This document shows, piece by piece, positions 1-5,315 of a stretch of 5,315 nucleotides of DNA; the first letter of the stretch is position 1, and each line of letters opens with the position of its first letter. A program made the position numbers and the translations under genes. Below the pieces are notes generated by a model. The model saw only the letters and a list, made by a program, of their open reading frames with translations, had not been told where the DNA came from and did not search any database. This stretch comes from an uncultured Prevotella sp. (GTDB lineage: Bacteria; Bacteroidota; Bacteroidia; Bacteroidales; Bacteroidaceae). The stretch covers positions 1 through 5,315 of the forward strand of contig USCM01000147.1 in the NCBI GenBank assembly GCA_900553155.1, written 5' to 3'.

Positions 1-1720
1 TCGTAACGCCAGTAAGAGGTGTTAGAGAGCGAGCCAGACACAAATGCCGAGAGAGCGTTCTTAGAATATTCGGTCTGGAAGAAAGCACCCTCCTGAACAA
101 CGTGTCCGTCGAAGTCGCGGTATACAGCGTCGCCTACGCCGAGCTTCTTGTACACCCAGCTCTGGTCGGCAGCGTTGGCATTGTTGTCCACCTTAACCTT
201 CTTGCGGGTGGTATCGATAAAGTACTCGCCGCCATAGAGGTCTACAATCTCGTTGCGGTGTGTACCCTTGTAGGCACGGAAGTCGATACCGCCATAGAAG
301 TCGATGTCAGGAGTAATCTTGGTGTTGTATGTAGACACAAGGCCGTACCAGTTGTGGTAGTTGAGCTGCTTAGCCATAACAAGCATAGAGCCGTGCTCCG
401 AAGCCTCGTTGATGTCCTCGATGGCTCCGTAGTCGAAGGTGCCGTCGGCCTTGCGATACTTGGTCTGGAACACACCCTTGTTCACGCCGTACCAGTCCTG
501 ATAGCTGTAGCCATAGTCCTCGTTGCCCTGTCCGCTGTAGCCATAGCCACGGCCAATAGACATGTAGAGCACGGTGCTGAGCGACGACTTGTCGTTGATC
601 TGCCACTGGTGGTTAAGGCTGAGCTGCGGCTTGTGGTAGACGTTGTACTCGGATGTACGACGCTGACCGTTGTTGTCGAAGCCGTATGTAGGGTTGTACT
701 TATGGTCCATGACGCCATAAACCTGCTCTGCCATCTTCCAGTCGGCAAGCTTCATAGCGCTCTTGCGCTGATAGTGCTCCTGCGGAGCGCCGAAGGCTGT
801 GAACGAGAGCTGGTGTGCATCGTTAAGACGCTTAGAGATGTTGATGAAGTAGGTATAGCCCTTGAAGTCGGTGCCCTGTGCATAGCCGTCGCCCCATGTC
901 TTCGATCCGAGCAAGGTCATAGCCCAACCCGTCTTCGAGAGACCAGTAGACACTGTGAACATCATCTTGTTCATATTGTCGTTGCCAATGCCGTAGTAGA
1001 AAGAACCGCCCTTCTTTGCCTCAAGCGACTTGGTGATGATGTTGATGGTACCGCCCACCGAAGGAGCCGACACCTTAGAGGCACCCAGTCCGCGCTGTGT
1101 CTGCATGGTGCGTGTAACGTCGGTCAGACCAGCCCAGTTAGACCAGTAAACGTTCTGGTTCTCCATATCGTTCATAGGAACACCATTCACCATCACGGCA
1201 ATGTTGGTGTTGTCGAATCCACGCATGTAAATCTCAGAGTCACCATAGCCACCACCCTCTTTGTTGGCGTGTACGCCCGGGGTCGACTTAAGAATTTCAG
1301 GGAACTCCTGAGTACCAATCTTCTCCTCGATAAACGACATAGGCACCTGCGACACAGCCACCGGTGTCTTGCGTGCCACAGCCATCTGCGATGTTACAAC
1401 CACGTCCTTCAGCACCTGTCCGTCGGTTGTCATAACGATGTTGCCAAGCTCGCCGTTGCCGCTAACCTTAACAGCCTTCTGCTTGTAGCCGATGTACTGC
1501 ACCAAGACCTCCTTGGCTCCGCTTACACCCTTTACAGCGAAAGCACCGTCAATGTCGGTAACAACCTTGACATTCTTCACAGACACAGTAGCGCCGATAA
1601 GCGGCTCGCCGGTCTCTGCATCAACAACCTTACCTCTAAGCACCGATTGTGCCATTGTGGTTGTTGTGCCCGCCATAGCGAGCGCACTCACAACGAGGAG
1701 ATGTTTAGATGATTTTTCAT
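1..1720 (-). CDS. TonB-dependent outer-membrane receptor, N-terminal part, with an apparent frameshift in the signal peptide
   Basis: Outer-membrane active transporter driven by TonB; substrate unknown. About 573 residues are visible and the C-terminal barrel lies beyond the left edge. Numbering assumes one restored base. Residues 1-25 form a signal peptide (Lys-rich start, LLVVSALAMAG core, cleavage after TMA). Residues 26-100 are a carboxypeptidase-like regulatory domain (GKVVDAETGEPLIGATV). A TonB-box-like stretch, LKDVVVTSQM, lies at 104-113. The plug follows, with YMRGFDNTNIAVMVNGVPMN at 165-184 and the closing GGTINIITK at 223-231. The start of the aromatic-rich barrel comes next. It is not a typical SusC: the usual SusC plug ending is absent and no SusD is seen. 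The only ATG with a suitable signal peptide (1720-1718) is followed by A5, and that frame stops after 10 codons. A sixth A would join it to the receptor frame. In-frame starts at GTG 1691, ATG 1676 and ATG 1655 lose most of the signal peptide. Family call is sure; intactness is not. Confidence 0.93.
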
Positions 1721-1733
1721 ACCTTAAACTAAC

Positions 1734-1751
1734 TTAAATTAAAAAATTTAA
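1734..1751. repeat. AT-only inverted repeat in the receptor upstream region
   Basis: TTAAATT (1734-1740) and AATTTAA (1745-1751) are perfect inverted arms around AAAA, 14 to 31 bases upstream of the receptor ATG on the minus strand. The receptor should have its own promoter between this ATG and the terminator ending at 1773. I see no good TTTG/TAnnTTTG pair there; TAAATTTT, 17 bases after a TTG, is the nearest match. The repeat could be a regulator site or part of an AT-rich UP-like region. It may also be chance in such AT-rich DNA. Confidence 0.3.
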
Positions 1752-1772
1752 CATTACTTGCATTAAGCAACT

Positions 1773-1809
1773 AAAAAAAGCAACCATAAGACAGAATCAA
1801 TATGGTTGC
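1773..1809 (-). terminator. Rho-independent terminator downstream of the ROK kinase
   Basis: Read on the minus strand, GCAACCATA (1809-1801) and TATGGTTGC (1788-1780) form a perfect 9-bp stem with a 12-base loop, followed at once by seven T (1779-1773). On the plus strand the stem is followed only by ACTTTTAT, so the terminator works best for minus-strand transcription. It lies 52 bases past the kinase stop codon and about 53 bases before the receptor ATG. This separates the two genes into different transcripts, unless it acts as an attenuator. Confidence 0.85.
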
Positions 1810-1820
1810 ACTTTTATATA

Positions 1821-1848
1821 GTGGGAGCCGCATAGCACGCGCCCCCAC
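1821..1848 (-). other. GC-rich hairpin just after the ROK kinase stop codon
   Basis: On the minus strand GTGGGGGC (1848-1841) pairs with GCTCCCAC (1828-1821) over 8 positions, one of them a G-U pair, around a 12-base loop. On the plus strand the same position is an A-C mismatch, so the structure favours minus-strand RNA. There is no T-run directly after it. It probably stabilises the 3' end of the kinase mRNA or assists the terminator 12 bases further on. Confidence 0.5.
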
Positions 1849-1860
1849 CTTAACATATAT

Positions 1861-2847
1861 TTACTTTTCCTGAATATCCCAACCTACAGCCGATGCGCCG
1901 AGCACAGCAGCCGATGCGCCGTCGAGACCCGATACGAGGAACTTTGCCTTGCCCTTGTATATGCCGAGCACCGTCTCGTCGTATGCCTTCTTGATAGGAT
2001 TCATGATGAGGTCGCCAGCCTTAACCAAGCCACCGAAGAAGATGAAAGCCTCCGGCGAGCAGAATGTGGCAAAGTCGGCACAAGCCTCTCCAAGCATCTT
2101 GCCTGTAAACTGGTATATCTCGTTGGCAATCTTGTCGCCCTTGGCAGCGGCTATCGACACGTCGTAAGATGTAATCTTCTCGGGGTCGATATCGCGCAGC
2201 AACGAAGGCTCATTGCTGTTGGCAAGGAACTCGCGTGCCGAACGTGCCACACCAGTAGCCGAGCAGTAAGCCTCAAGGCATCCCTTACGGCCACAACCGC
2301 AAGTGCGTCCATTCTCTCTTCTTACGATAACATGGCCAAGCTCGCCTGCAAATCCGTCCGAACCATAAACAAGCTGTCCGTTGATAACGATGCCAGAACC
2401 CACGCCTGTACCGAGGGTAATAACGATAAAGTTCTTCATGCCACGTGCCACACCGTATATCATCTCGCCAATGGCGGCTGCGTTAGCGTCGTTGGTAAGA
2501 GCTACCGGTATGCCCAGACGATCGGAGAACATCTGCGCCAAAGGCACAATACGGTTGCGTGCCCAATCGAGGTTGGCTGCGTTCTCCACAGTGCCGTTAT
2601 AATAGTTGCCGTTAGGGGCGCCAATGCCCATAGCCTTAATCTTCTCGATACCACCCACCTGGTCGATGATGAGCTGCAAAGCCTCGACGCAAGCGTCTAC
2701 ATAAGCCTCTGCGTTGTCGCCGTAGCCCTGAGTCTTGATAGATGTTGTAGCCTTGATATCGCCGCGGCTGTCCACAATGCCGAAAACTGAGTTAGTGCCA
2801 CCAAGGTCCAAACCGATTACATAGGGTTTCAAAGAATCTTCTGTCAT
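1861..2847 (-). CDS. ROK-family sugar kinase (glucokinase-like), complete
   Basis: Cytoplasmic kinase expected to phosphorylate glucose or a related hexose with ATP, feeding glycolysis. Its 328 residues match the usual 300-330 of ROK kinases. Visible motifs: the phosphate-binding loop GLDLGGTN (12-19); substrate-binding IGAPNG (75-80); TNDANAAAIGE (118-128) with the likely catalytic base Asp120; the second phosphate loop TLGTGVGSG (144-152); GELGH (168-172); and the ROK zinc motif CGCGRKGC (183-190). Zinc ligands are probably His172, Cys183, Cys185 and Cys190. Glu169, His172 and Glu192 are the expected sugar-binding positions. All key residues are present, so it should be active. It lacks the N-terminal helix-turn-helix of ROK repressors such as NagC or Mlc. 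The closest characterised enzyme I know is the broad-specificity RokA of Bacteroides fragilis; orthology and exact sugar are inference. The start is supported by a good promoter about 50 bases upstream. Confidence 0.95.
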   Translation of the reverse strand: MTEDSLKPYVIGLDLGGTNSVFGIVDSRGDIKATTSIKTQGYGDNAEAYVDACVEALQLIIDQVGGIEKIKAMGIGAPNGNYYNGTVENAANLDWARNRIVPLAQMFSDRLGIPVALTNDANAAAIGEMIYGVARGMKNFIVITLGTGVGSGIVINGQLVYGSDGFAGELGHVIVRRENGRTCGCGRKGCLEAYCSATGVARSAREFLANSNEPSLLRDIDPEKITSYDVSIAAAKGDKIANEIYQFTGKMLGEACADFATFCSPEAFIFFGGLVKAGDLIMNPIKKAYDETVLGIYKGKAKFLVSGLDGASAAVLGASAVGWDIQEK

Positions 2848-2899
2848 GATTATACGTTTTGATTTTTGTAATTAATAGTTGAGATAGCTCTACACAGAG

Positions 2900-2930
2900 C
2901 AAAGGTATTAAAAAGTTGTAATACTACAAA
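2900..2930 (-). promoter_or_regulatory. Bacteroidetes-type promoter of the ROK kinase
   Basis: On the minus strand TTTG (2930-2927) is followed after 19 bases by TACCTTTG (2907-2900), a full match to the Bacteroidetes -33/-7 consensus TTTG and TAnnTTTG with normal spacing. Transcription should start near 2893-2897, giving a 5' leader of about 46-50 bases before the ATG at 2847. No operator palindrome stands out. Confidence 0.75.
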
Positions 2931-2946
2931 GGTTTTAACGCTAAAA

Positions 2947-2978
2947 TTTGCCCAATTCATCGTTTTTTCGCAATTTTG
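2947..2978 (+). promoter_or_regulatory. Bacteroidetes-type promoter of the LysE-family gene
   Basis: TTTG (2947-2950), a 20-base spacer, then CAATTTTG (2971-2978), matching TAnnTTTG except for its first base. Transcription should begin around 2982-2985, only a few bases before the ATG at 2987, so the mRNA would be nearly leaderless. The -33 element is 16 bases from that of the divergent kinase promoter, so the two polymerase sites are back to back and may compete. Confidence 0.6.
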
Positions 2979-2986
2979 CAGCCGTT

Positions 2987-3658
2987 ATGCAGTTTCCTAT
3001 ACAATTAGACATTTTAGACTTCGTATTCAAAGGAATACTTATCGGTCTCGTGGCGTCGGCGCCAATGGGTCCGGTGGGCGTGCTGTGCATACAGCGCACG
3101 CTAAACAAAGGCCGCTGGTATGGCTTTATGACAGGTATCGGAGCCTGCGTGAGCGACATCATCTACGCCCTCATTACCGGATTCGGTATGAGTTTCGTGA
3201 TGGACTTCGTTGGCAACGAGCACAACCGCTTCGTGCTGCAGCTCAGCGGCAGCGTGGTGTTGCTGCTGTTCGGCATCTACTGCTACCGCTCCAACCCTAC
3301 GAAGAACATGCACCAGAGCAACAAGAACCAGAAGGGAACATTGGCGCACAACGGCATCACGGCTTTCCTTGTGACGCTGTCCAATCCGCTCATCATCTTC
3401 CTCTTTATCTTCCTCTTTGCCCAGTTTGCCTTCGTGGTGAACGACCGCCCGTTCGAGATGACCATTGGCTACATCAGCATCATCATCGGCGCCATGCTGT
3501 GGTGGTTCGGCTTGACGTGGCTCATAGACAAGGTGCGGGGCAAATTCGACAACTACGGCATCGTGCTCATCAACCGTGTGGTGGGCTGCATCGTGGTTAT
3601 CTTCTCGGTGATAATGTTGCTCGGCACGGTGTTCAACCTCTATAAACTTCCTTACTGA
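2987..3658 (+). CDS. LysE/RhtB-family membrane exporter
   Basis: Inner-membrane protein of the LysE superfamily, whose known members export amino acids or other small metabolites; the substrate here cannot be told. The 223 residues fit the usual 190-230. About six hydrophobic segments are visible, near residues 12-34, 46-68, 83-99, 124-150, 160-180 and 192-216. Family features include the glycine/proline-rich first helix GLVASAPMGPVG (20-31), G42 and G50 with Asp57 in the second helix, the NP pair at 133-134 before a long hydrophobic helix, and a polar loop at 101-122. The ATG at 2987 is chosen over an upstream in-frame TTG at 2948, because that TTG is part of the -33 promoter element and the extension would include the whole promoter. 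The next gene follows after 27 bases, suggesting co-transcription. Confidence 0.88.
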   Translation: MQFPIQLDILDFVFKGILIGLVASAPMGPVGVLCIQRTLNKGRWYGFMTGIGACVSDIIYALITGFGMSFVMDFVGNEHNRFVLQLSGSVVLLLFGIYCYRSNPTKNMHQSNKNQKGTLAHNGITAFLVTLSNPLIIFLFIFLFAQFAFVVNDRPFEMTIGYISIIIGAMLWWFGLTWLIDKVRGKFDNYGIVLINRVVGCIVVIFSVIMLLGTVFNLYKLPY

Positions 3659-3685
3659 TTTTTTAGCTCTTAGCACTACCTTATT

Positions 3686-4234
3686 ATGTTCATAGCACAG
3701 GAATTAAGAAAGAAGAGCACTGCCGAATTTGTGCTCTATATGTGGCAGGTAGAGGCGTATGGATGTCAGCTGTCGCGCATCAAAAACGAGTATATATCGC
3801 GCTTTGCCAACTATACCGACGAGCAGCGGGAGGAGATGGTAGACTGGTACGGCGACCTTATAACGATGATGAACTCGGAGGGTAAACGAGAGAAGGGACA
3901 CCTCACCATCAACCAGATTGTGGTGCAGGACATGAACGAGCTGCACAACCAACTGCTGCAAAGCTCGCGCTTCCCCTTCTACAACTCGGAGTACTACCGG
4001 GTGCTGCCCTTTATCGTGGAGCTGCGCAACCGTGGCGACAAGGACTGCAACGAGATCGAGACTTGCCTCAACGCGCTCTACGGCACGATGATGCTGCGCC
4101 TCCAAAACAAGACTATCAGCCCCGAAACACAGCATGCCATCAAGGAGATTTCTACCCTGCTTGGTATGCTGAGCGACTATTACATCAAGGACAAGACGGA
4201 GGGACTGAAGTTCGACGACGACGAGGAGATGTAG
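3686..4234 (+). CDS. DUF4924 family protein
   Basis: A 182-residue soluble protein of unknown function. I recognise the DUF4924 family, common in Bacteroidetes, from the N-terminus MFIAQELRKKSTAEFVLYMW (1-20) and from its overall length. It has no signal peptide and no membrane segment, so it is probably cytoplasmic. It is rich in charged and amphipathic stretches and probably mostly helical. It ends in an acidic tail, FDDDEEM (176-182). I see no catalytic motif. It starts 27 bases after the LysE-family stop and has no convincing promoter of its own (TACCTTAT at 3677-3684 lacks a -33 partner), so it is probably translated from the same mRNA. No Shine-Dalgarno site is seen, which is normal for the group. 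The tandem repeat block begins 8 bases after its stop codon. Confidence 0.85.
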   Translation: MFIAQELRKKSTAEFVLYMWQVEAYGCQLSRIKNEYISRFANYTDEQREEMVDWYGDLITMMNSEGKREKGHLTINQIVVQDMNELHNQLLQSSRFPFYNSEYYRVLPFIVELRNRGDKDCNEIETCLNALYGTMMLRLQNKTISPETQHAIKEISTLLGMLSDYYIKDKTEGLKFDDDEEM

Positions 4235-4242
4235 GCGCGGGC

Positions 4243-4352
4243 GACCAAGGAAGCCTTAGTGACTGACCAATTAAGCCTTAATGACCGACCAATTAAGCCT
4301 TAATGACCTACCAATTAAGGCTTAATGACCTACCAAGGAAGCCTTAGTTGGC
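4243..4352. repeat. Five tandem 22-bp repeats with palindromic cores
   Basis: Units run 4243-4264, 4265-4286, 4287-4308, 4309-4330 and 4331-4352, each exactly 22 bp. Units 2 and 3 differ only at the edges of the array pattern and share GACCAATTAAGCCTTAATG. Units 2-4 contain the 13-bp palindrome ATTAAG-N-CTTAAT; unit 4 has G in the centre where 2 and 3 have C. Units 1 and 5, at the ends, share the variant CCAAGGAAGCCTTAGT, so the block has an A-B-B-B'-A order. A partial sixth copy (CATTAAGGCT, reading as the inverted core) follows at 4357-4366. There are no unique spacers. The block starts 8 bases after the DUF4924 stop codon. It could be an intergenic repeat family, a protein-binding array, or a 3' structure on the operon mRNA. 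Confidence 0.85.
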
Positions 4353-4389
4353 AAGTCATTAAGGCTATATATAAATGTTTTATTTTTTT
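4340..4389 (+). terminator. Possible terminator of the LysE-DUF4924 operon
   Basis: AGCCTTA (4340-4346) can pair with TAAGGCT (4360-4366) across a 13-base loop, and a T-rich run (TTTTATTTTTTT, 4378-4389) follows. The T-run is 11 bases beyond the stem, which is farther than in a textbook terminator. The T-run also belongs to the left inverted repeat of the next feature. It is offered because the plus-strand operon must end somewhere before the opposing gene at 4907. Confidence 0.35.
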
Positions 4390-4460
4390 AACCCGTCATT
4401 CTATCACATTTTCGGGGTTAAAATTCCTGTAACACACTGTATACAAGAGGAATAGCAGCA

Positions 4461-4496
4461 GTGATAGGTCGGGGTTTGGAGAGGCTTACCTATCAC
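4461..4496. repeat. 9-bp perfect inverted repeat inside the noncoding element
   Basis: GTGATAGGT (4461-4469) and ACCTATCAC (4488-4496) are perfect inverted arms around an 18-base loop. The last ten loop bases, GGAGAGGCTT (4478-4487), are complementary at 9 of 10 positions to AAGCCCCTCC (4701-4710), on the far side of the central hairpin. A long-range pairing is therefore possible. Each arm carries one of the GTGATA/TATCAC motifs found throughout the element. Confidence 0.6.
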
Positions 4497-4583
4497 GGAT
4501 CTGTCACTGAAGCCTCACACAGAATGGCATACGCTTCAAGAGAATTGCAGGTATCGGAGAATGAGGTTTAGACAAGAGAACAG

Positions 4584-4700
4584 GGACAGGGTATTTTAAA
4601 GACATAAGAACATAAGAACAAAAAACTGGGTGCTTTAAAAACACCCTCTCTCTTGTTCTTATGTTCTCTTGTCTTTAAAATATCACATGTACTCCTGTCC
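4584..4700. repeat. Large central hairpin, 30-bp near-perfect stem
   Basis: The arms 4592-4621 and 4653-4682 are complementary at 28 of 30 positions, with two adjacent mismatches in the middle. The 31-base loop holds a second small stem, GGGTG (4628-4632) with CACCC (4642-4646). Outside the main stem, GGACAGG (4584-4590) pairs with CCTGTCC (4694-4700) for a further 7 bp after a short bulge. The left arm contains a doubled ACATAAGA. The segment GACAAGAGAACA at 4571-4582 is an extra exact complement of the right arm (4662-4673), so two alternative pairings exist. No T-run follows on either side, so this is not a normal terminator. Confidence 0.85.
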
Positions 4701-4738
4701 AAGCCCCTCCACGATAAACACCAGTTTTGCAGTAGTTA

Positions 4739-4760
4739 CTTTAGTGATACTTCAGTGATA
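4739..4760. repeat. Two 11-bp direct repeats carrying GTGATA
   Basis: CTTTAGTGATA (4739-4749) and CTTCAGTGATA (4750-4760) are adjacent and differ at one base. They lie about one helical turn apart within the noncoding element, and each includes the motif that also sits in its inverted ends. This could be a pair of binding sites. Confidence 0.5.
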
Positions 4761-4906
4761 GATAAATGACAGGTGACACCCGTGCCAGCCACCCAACACT
4801 TTCGTATCTCCCTATGCACCAACAAGTTACAACATTTCAACGGCATAATTGTGATAGAATGAGTGGTTAAAAAAGAAAAACATATATATACGAACAAAAC
4901 AGCATC

Positions 4907-5315
4907 CTACAAATTGCTTAGAGCATAAAGAGGAACAATATCAACATGGCGGACAGCACCATTGGATTCCTGGTCCACATACTCAAACTCTCCAAAATTC
5001 TCTAAAGATGTACGAACAGCATGCTCGAGTCCTTTCTTCCTCATAAACAACCATAAGCTTTGCATACTACCACGTGTACTTGCCTTCACTTCTATTGGCA
5101 CAACAACACCATCTTTTGCCAGAAGATAATCAATTTCAGCATTAGCCCCTCTCGATAAGTTCTGCCAATAATACATTTCCGCCCTTTGGAAACAATCATG
5201 ATTTTTCATCAACTCCAACCCTGCAAACATTTCTGAAGCAGCACCCTTATTAACAAAGTCGACCTCTGAAGAGAGAAGTATATTTGCCGCTGGGGTTCCA
5301 AGCATAGTTTGCATC
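4907..5315 (-). CDS. DUF4143-type AAA ATPase, C-terminal part (5' end outside window)
   Basis: About 135 C-terminal residues of a gene that enters from the right edge; the first Met seen, at 5314, is almost certainly internal. The pattern REP-like WQNLSRGANAEIDYLLA (50-66) followed by VVVPIEVKA (70-78) and a final IVPLYALS is typical of the C-terminal DUF4143 domain of bacterial and archaeal ATPases that carry an N-terminal P-loop domain. Asp62 and Glu75-x-Lys77 have the layout of a PD-(D/E)xK nuclease core; catalysis in this family is unproven. Function of the family is unknown; members are often variable between strains. Hand counts on three 60-base lines give about 40-42% GC, lower than the other genes here, which suggests later acquisition. 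The stop is TAG at 4909-4907, 24 bases from the right inverted repeat. It converges on the DUF4924 gene. Confidence 0.88.
   Translation of the reverse strand, partial: MQTMLGTPAANILLSSEVDFVNKGAASEMFAGLELMKNHDCFQRAEMYYWQNLSRGANAEIDYLLAKDGVVVPIEVKASTRGSMQSLWLFMRKKGLEHAVRTSLENFGEFEYVDQESNGAVRHVDIVPLYALSNL

Larger units (their letters stand above)
4375..4883. mobile_element. Candidate MITE-like noncoding element bounded by 34-bp inverted repeats
   Basis: The left arm 4375-4408 and right arm 4850-4883 are inverted copies matching at 30 of 34 positions. Each contains TTTTTTAACC, then two differing bases, then TCATTCTATCACA in the left-arm sense. Similarity continues weakly inward to GTAAC (4429-4433) and GTTAC (4826-4830). 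Both arms are flanked by TATATATA (4366-4373 and 4883-4890). This could be a target duplication, but it is too simple to prove one. Inside is no open frame of useful length on either strand, only nested hairpins and repeated TATCAC motifs. A non-autonomous transposable element mobilised in trans fits best. A structured RNA locus or two opposing terminator-like ends around neutral DNA are alternatives. No transposase is visible in the window. Confidence 0.5.

Noticed and set aside
102..1712. 536-codon open frame on the plus strand
   Set aside because: It lies exactly codon-on-codon opposite the receptor gene. It stays open because the receptor does not use TTA, CTA or TCA codons there. Its protein has no recognisable domain, whereas the minus strand gives a clear receptor.
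1..1720. SusC-type glycan transporter of a polysaccharide utilisation locus
   Set aside because: No SusD partner or glycoside hydrolase is visible, and the plug ends in GGTINIITK as in general TonB-dependent receptors. The rest of the locus to the left is unseen, so this is only disfavoured.
2332..2790. 152-codon open frame on the plus strand
   Set aside because: It lies antisense to the ROK kinase, whose motifs are complete; no promoter or domain supports the opposite frame.
2948..2986. Upstream TTG start adding 13 residues to the LysE-family protein
   Set aside because: The TTG is part of the -33 promoter box and the added residues would be encoded by the promoter itself; the ATG at 2987 is preferred.
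3101..3676. 191-codon open frame on the minus strand, and a 186-codon frame on the plus strand at 3085-3645
   Set aside because: Both overlap the LysE-family gene. Their proteins are rich in His, Arg, Glu or Val in a way typical of out-of-frame translation, with no family match I can recognise.
3704..4135. 143-codon open frame on the minus strand
   Set aside because: It is antisense to the DUF4924 gene, which has a recognised N-terminus and operon context.
4243..4352. CRISPR array
   Set aside because: The 22-bp units are contiguous with no unique spacers, and no cas gene is present.
4366..4890. Definite 8-bp target-site duplication TATATATA
   Set aside because: The octamer occurs on both sides of the inverted repeats but is a simple, self-complementary alternation in AT-rich DNA, so it cannot be told from chance or from part of the arms.

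Overview
The window looks like a chromosomal piece of a Bacteroidales bacterium, most likely Prevotella or a close relative. The evidence is: a TonB-dependent receptor with an N-terminal carboxypeptidase-like domain; a DUF4924 protein, a family I know only from Bacteroidetes; two promoters that fit the Bacteroidetes pattern TTTG-N19/20-TAnnTTTG; and no clear Shine-Dalgarno sites. The genus is inference. Hand counts on single 60-base lines give about 52-62% GC in the receptor and LysE genes, but about 40-42% in the gene at the right edge.

Layout. 1-1720 (minus) is the N-terminal two thirds of a TonB-dependent outer-membrane receptor that runs off the left edge. Its natural ATG is out of frame by one base, so the signal peptide is interrupted as the sequence reads. 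1773-1848 holds two hairpins, the second followed by T7 on the minus strand: an intrinsic terminator for the next gene. 1861-2847 (minus) is a complete ROK-family sugar kinase. 2848-2986 is a divergent promoter region. 2987-3658 (plus) is a LysE-family membrane exporter, followed 27 bases later by a DUF4924 gene (3686-4234), probably in one operon.

4235-4906 has no gene but is full of structure. Five tandem 22-bp units with palindromic cores (4243-4352) are followed by a roughly 509-bp noncoding segment (4375-4883). That segment is bounded by 34-bp inverted repeats (30/34 matching), carries a 30-bp near-perfect hairpin near its centre, and has seven copies of TATCAC/GTGATA. It resembles a MITE-like or other non-autonomous palindromic element, or a locus for a structured RNA. 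It is the least explained part of the window.

4907-5315 (minus) is the C-terminal part of a DUF4143-type ATPase running off the right edge, lower in GC than the other genes.

The genes do not form one obvious pathway. The kinase serves central sugar metabolism, the receptor takes up an unknown large substrate, and the exporter/DUF4924 pair is of unknown purpose. The noncoding block lies between two convergent genes, a common place for mobile or repeat DNA to be tolerated.
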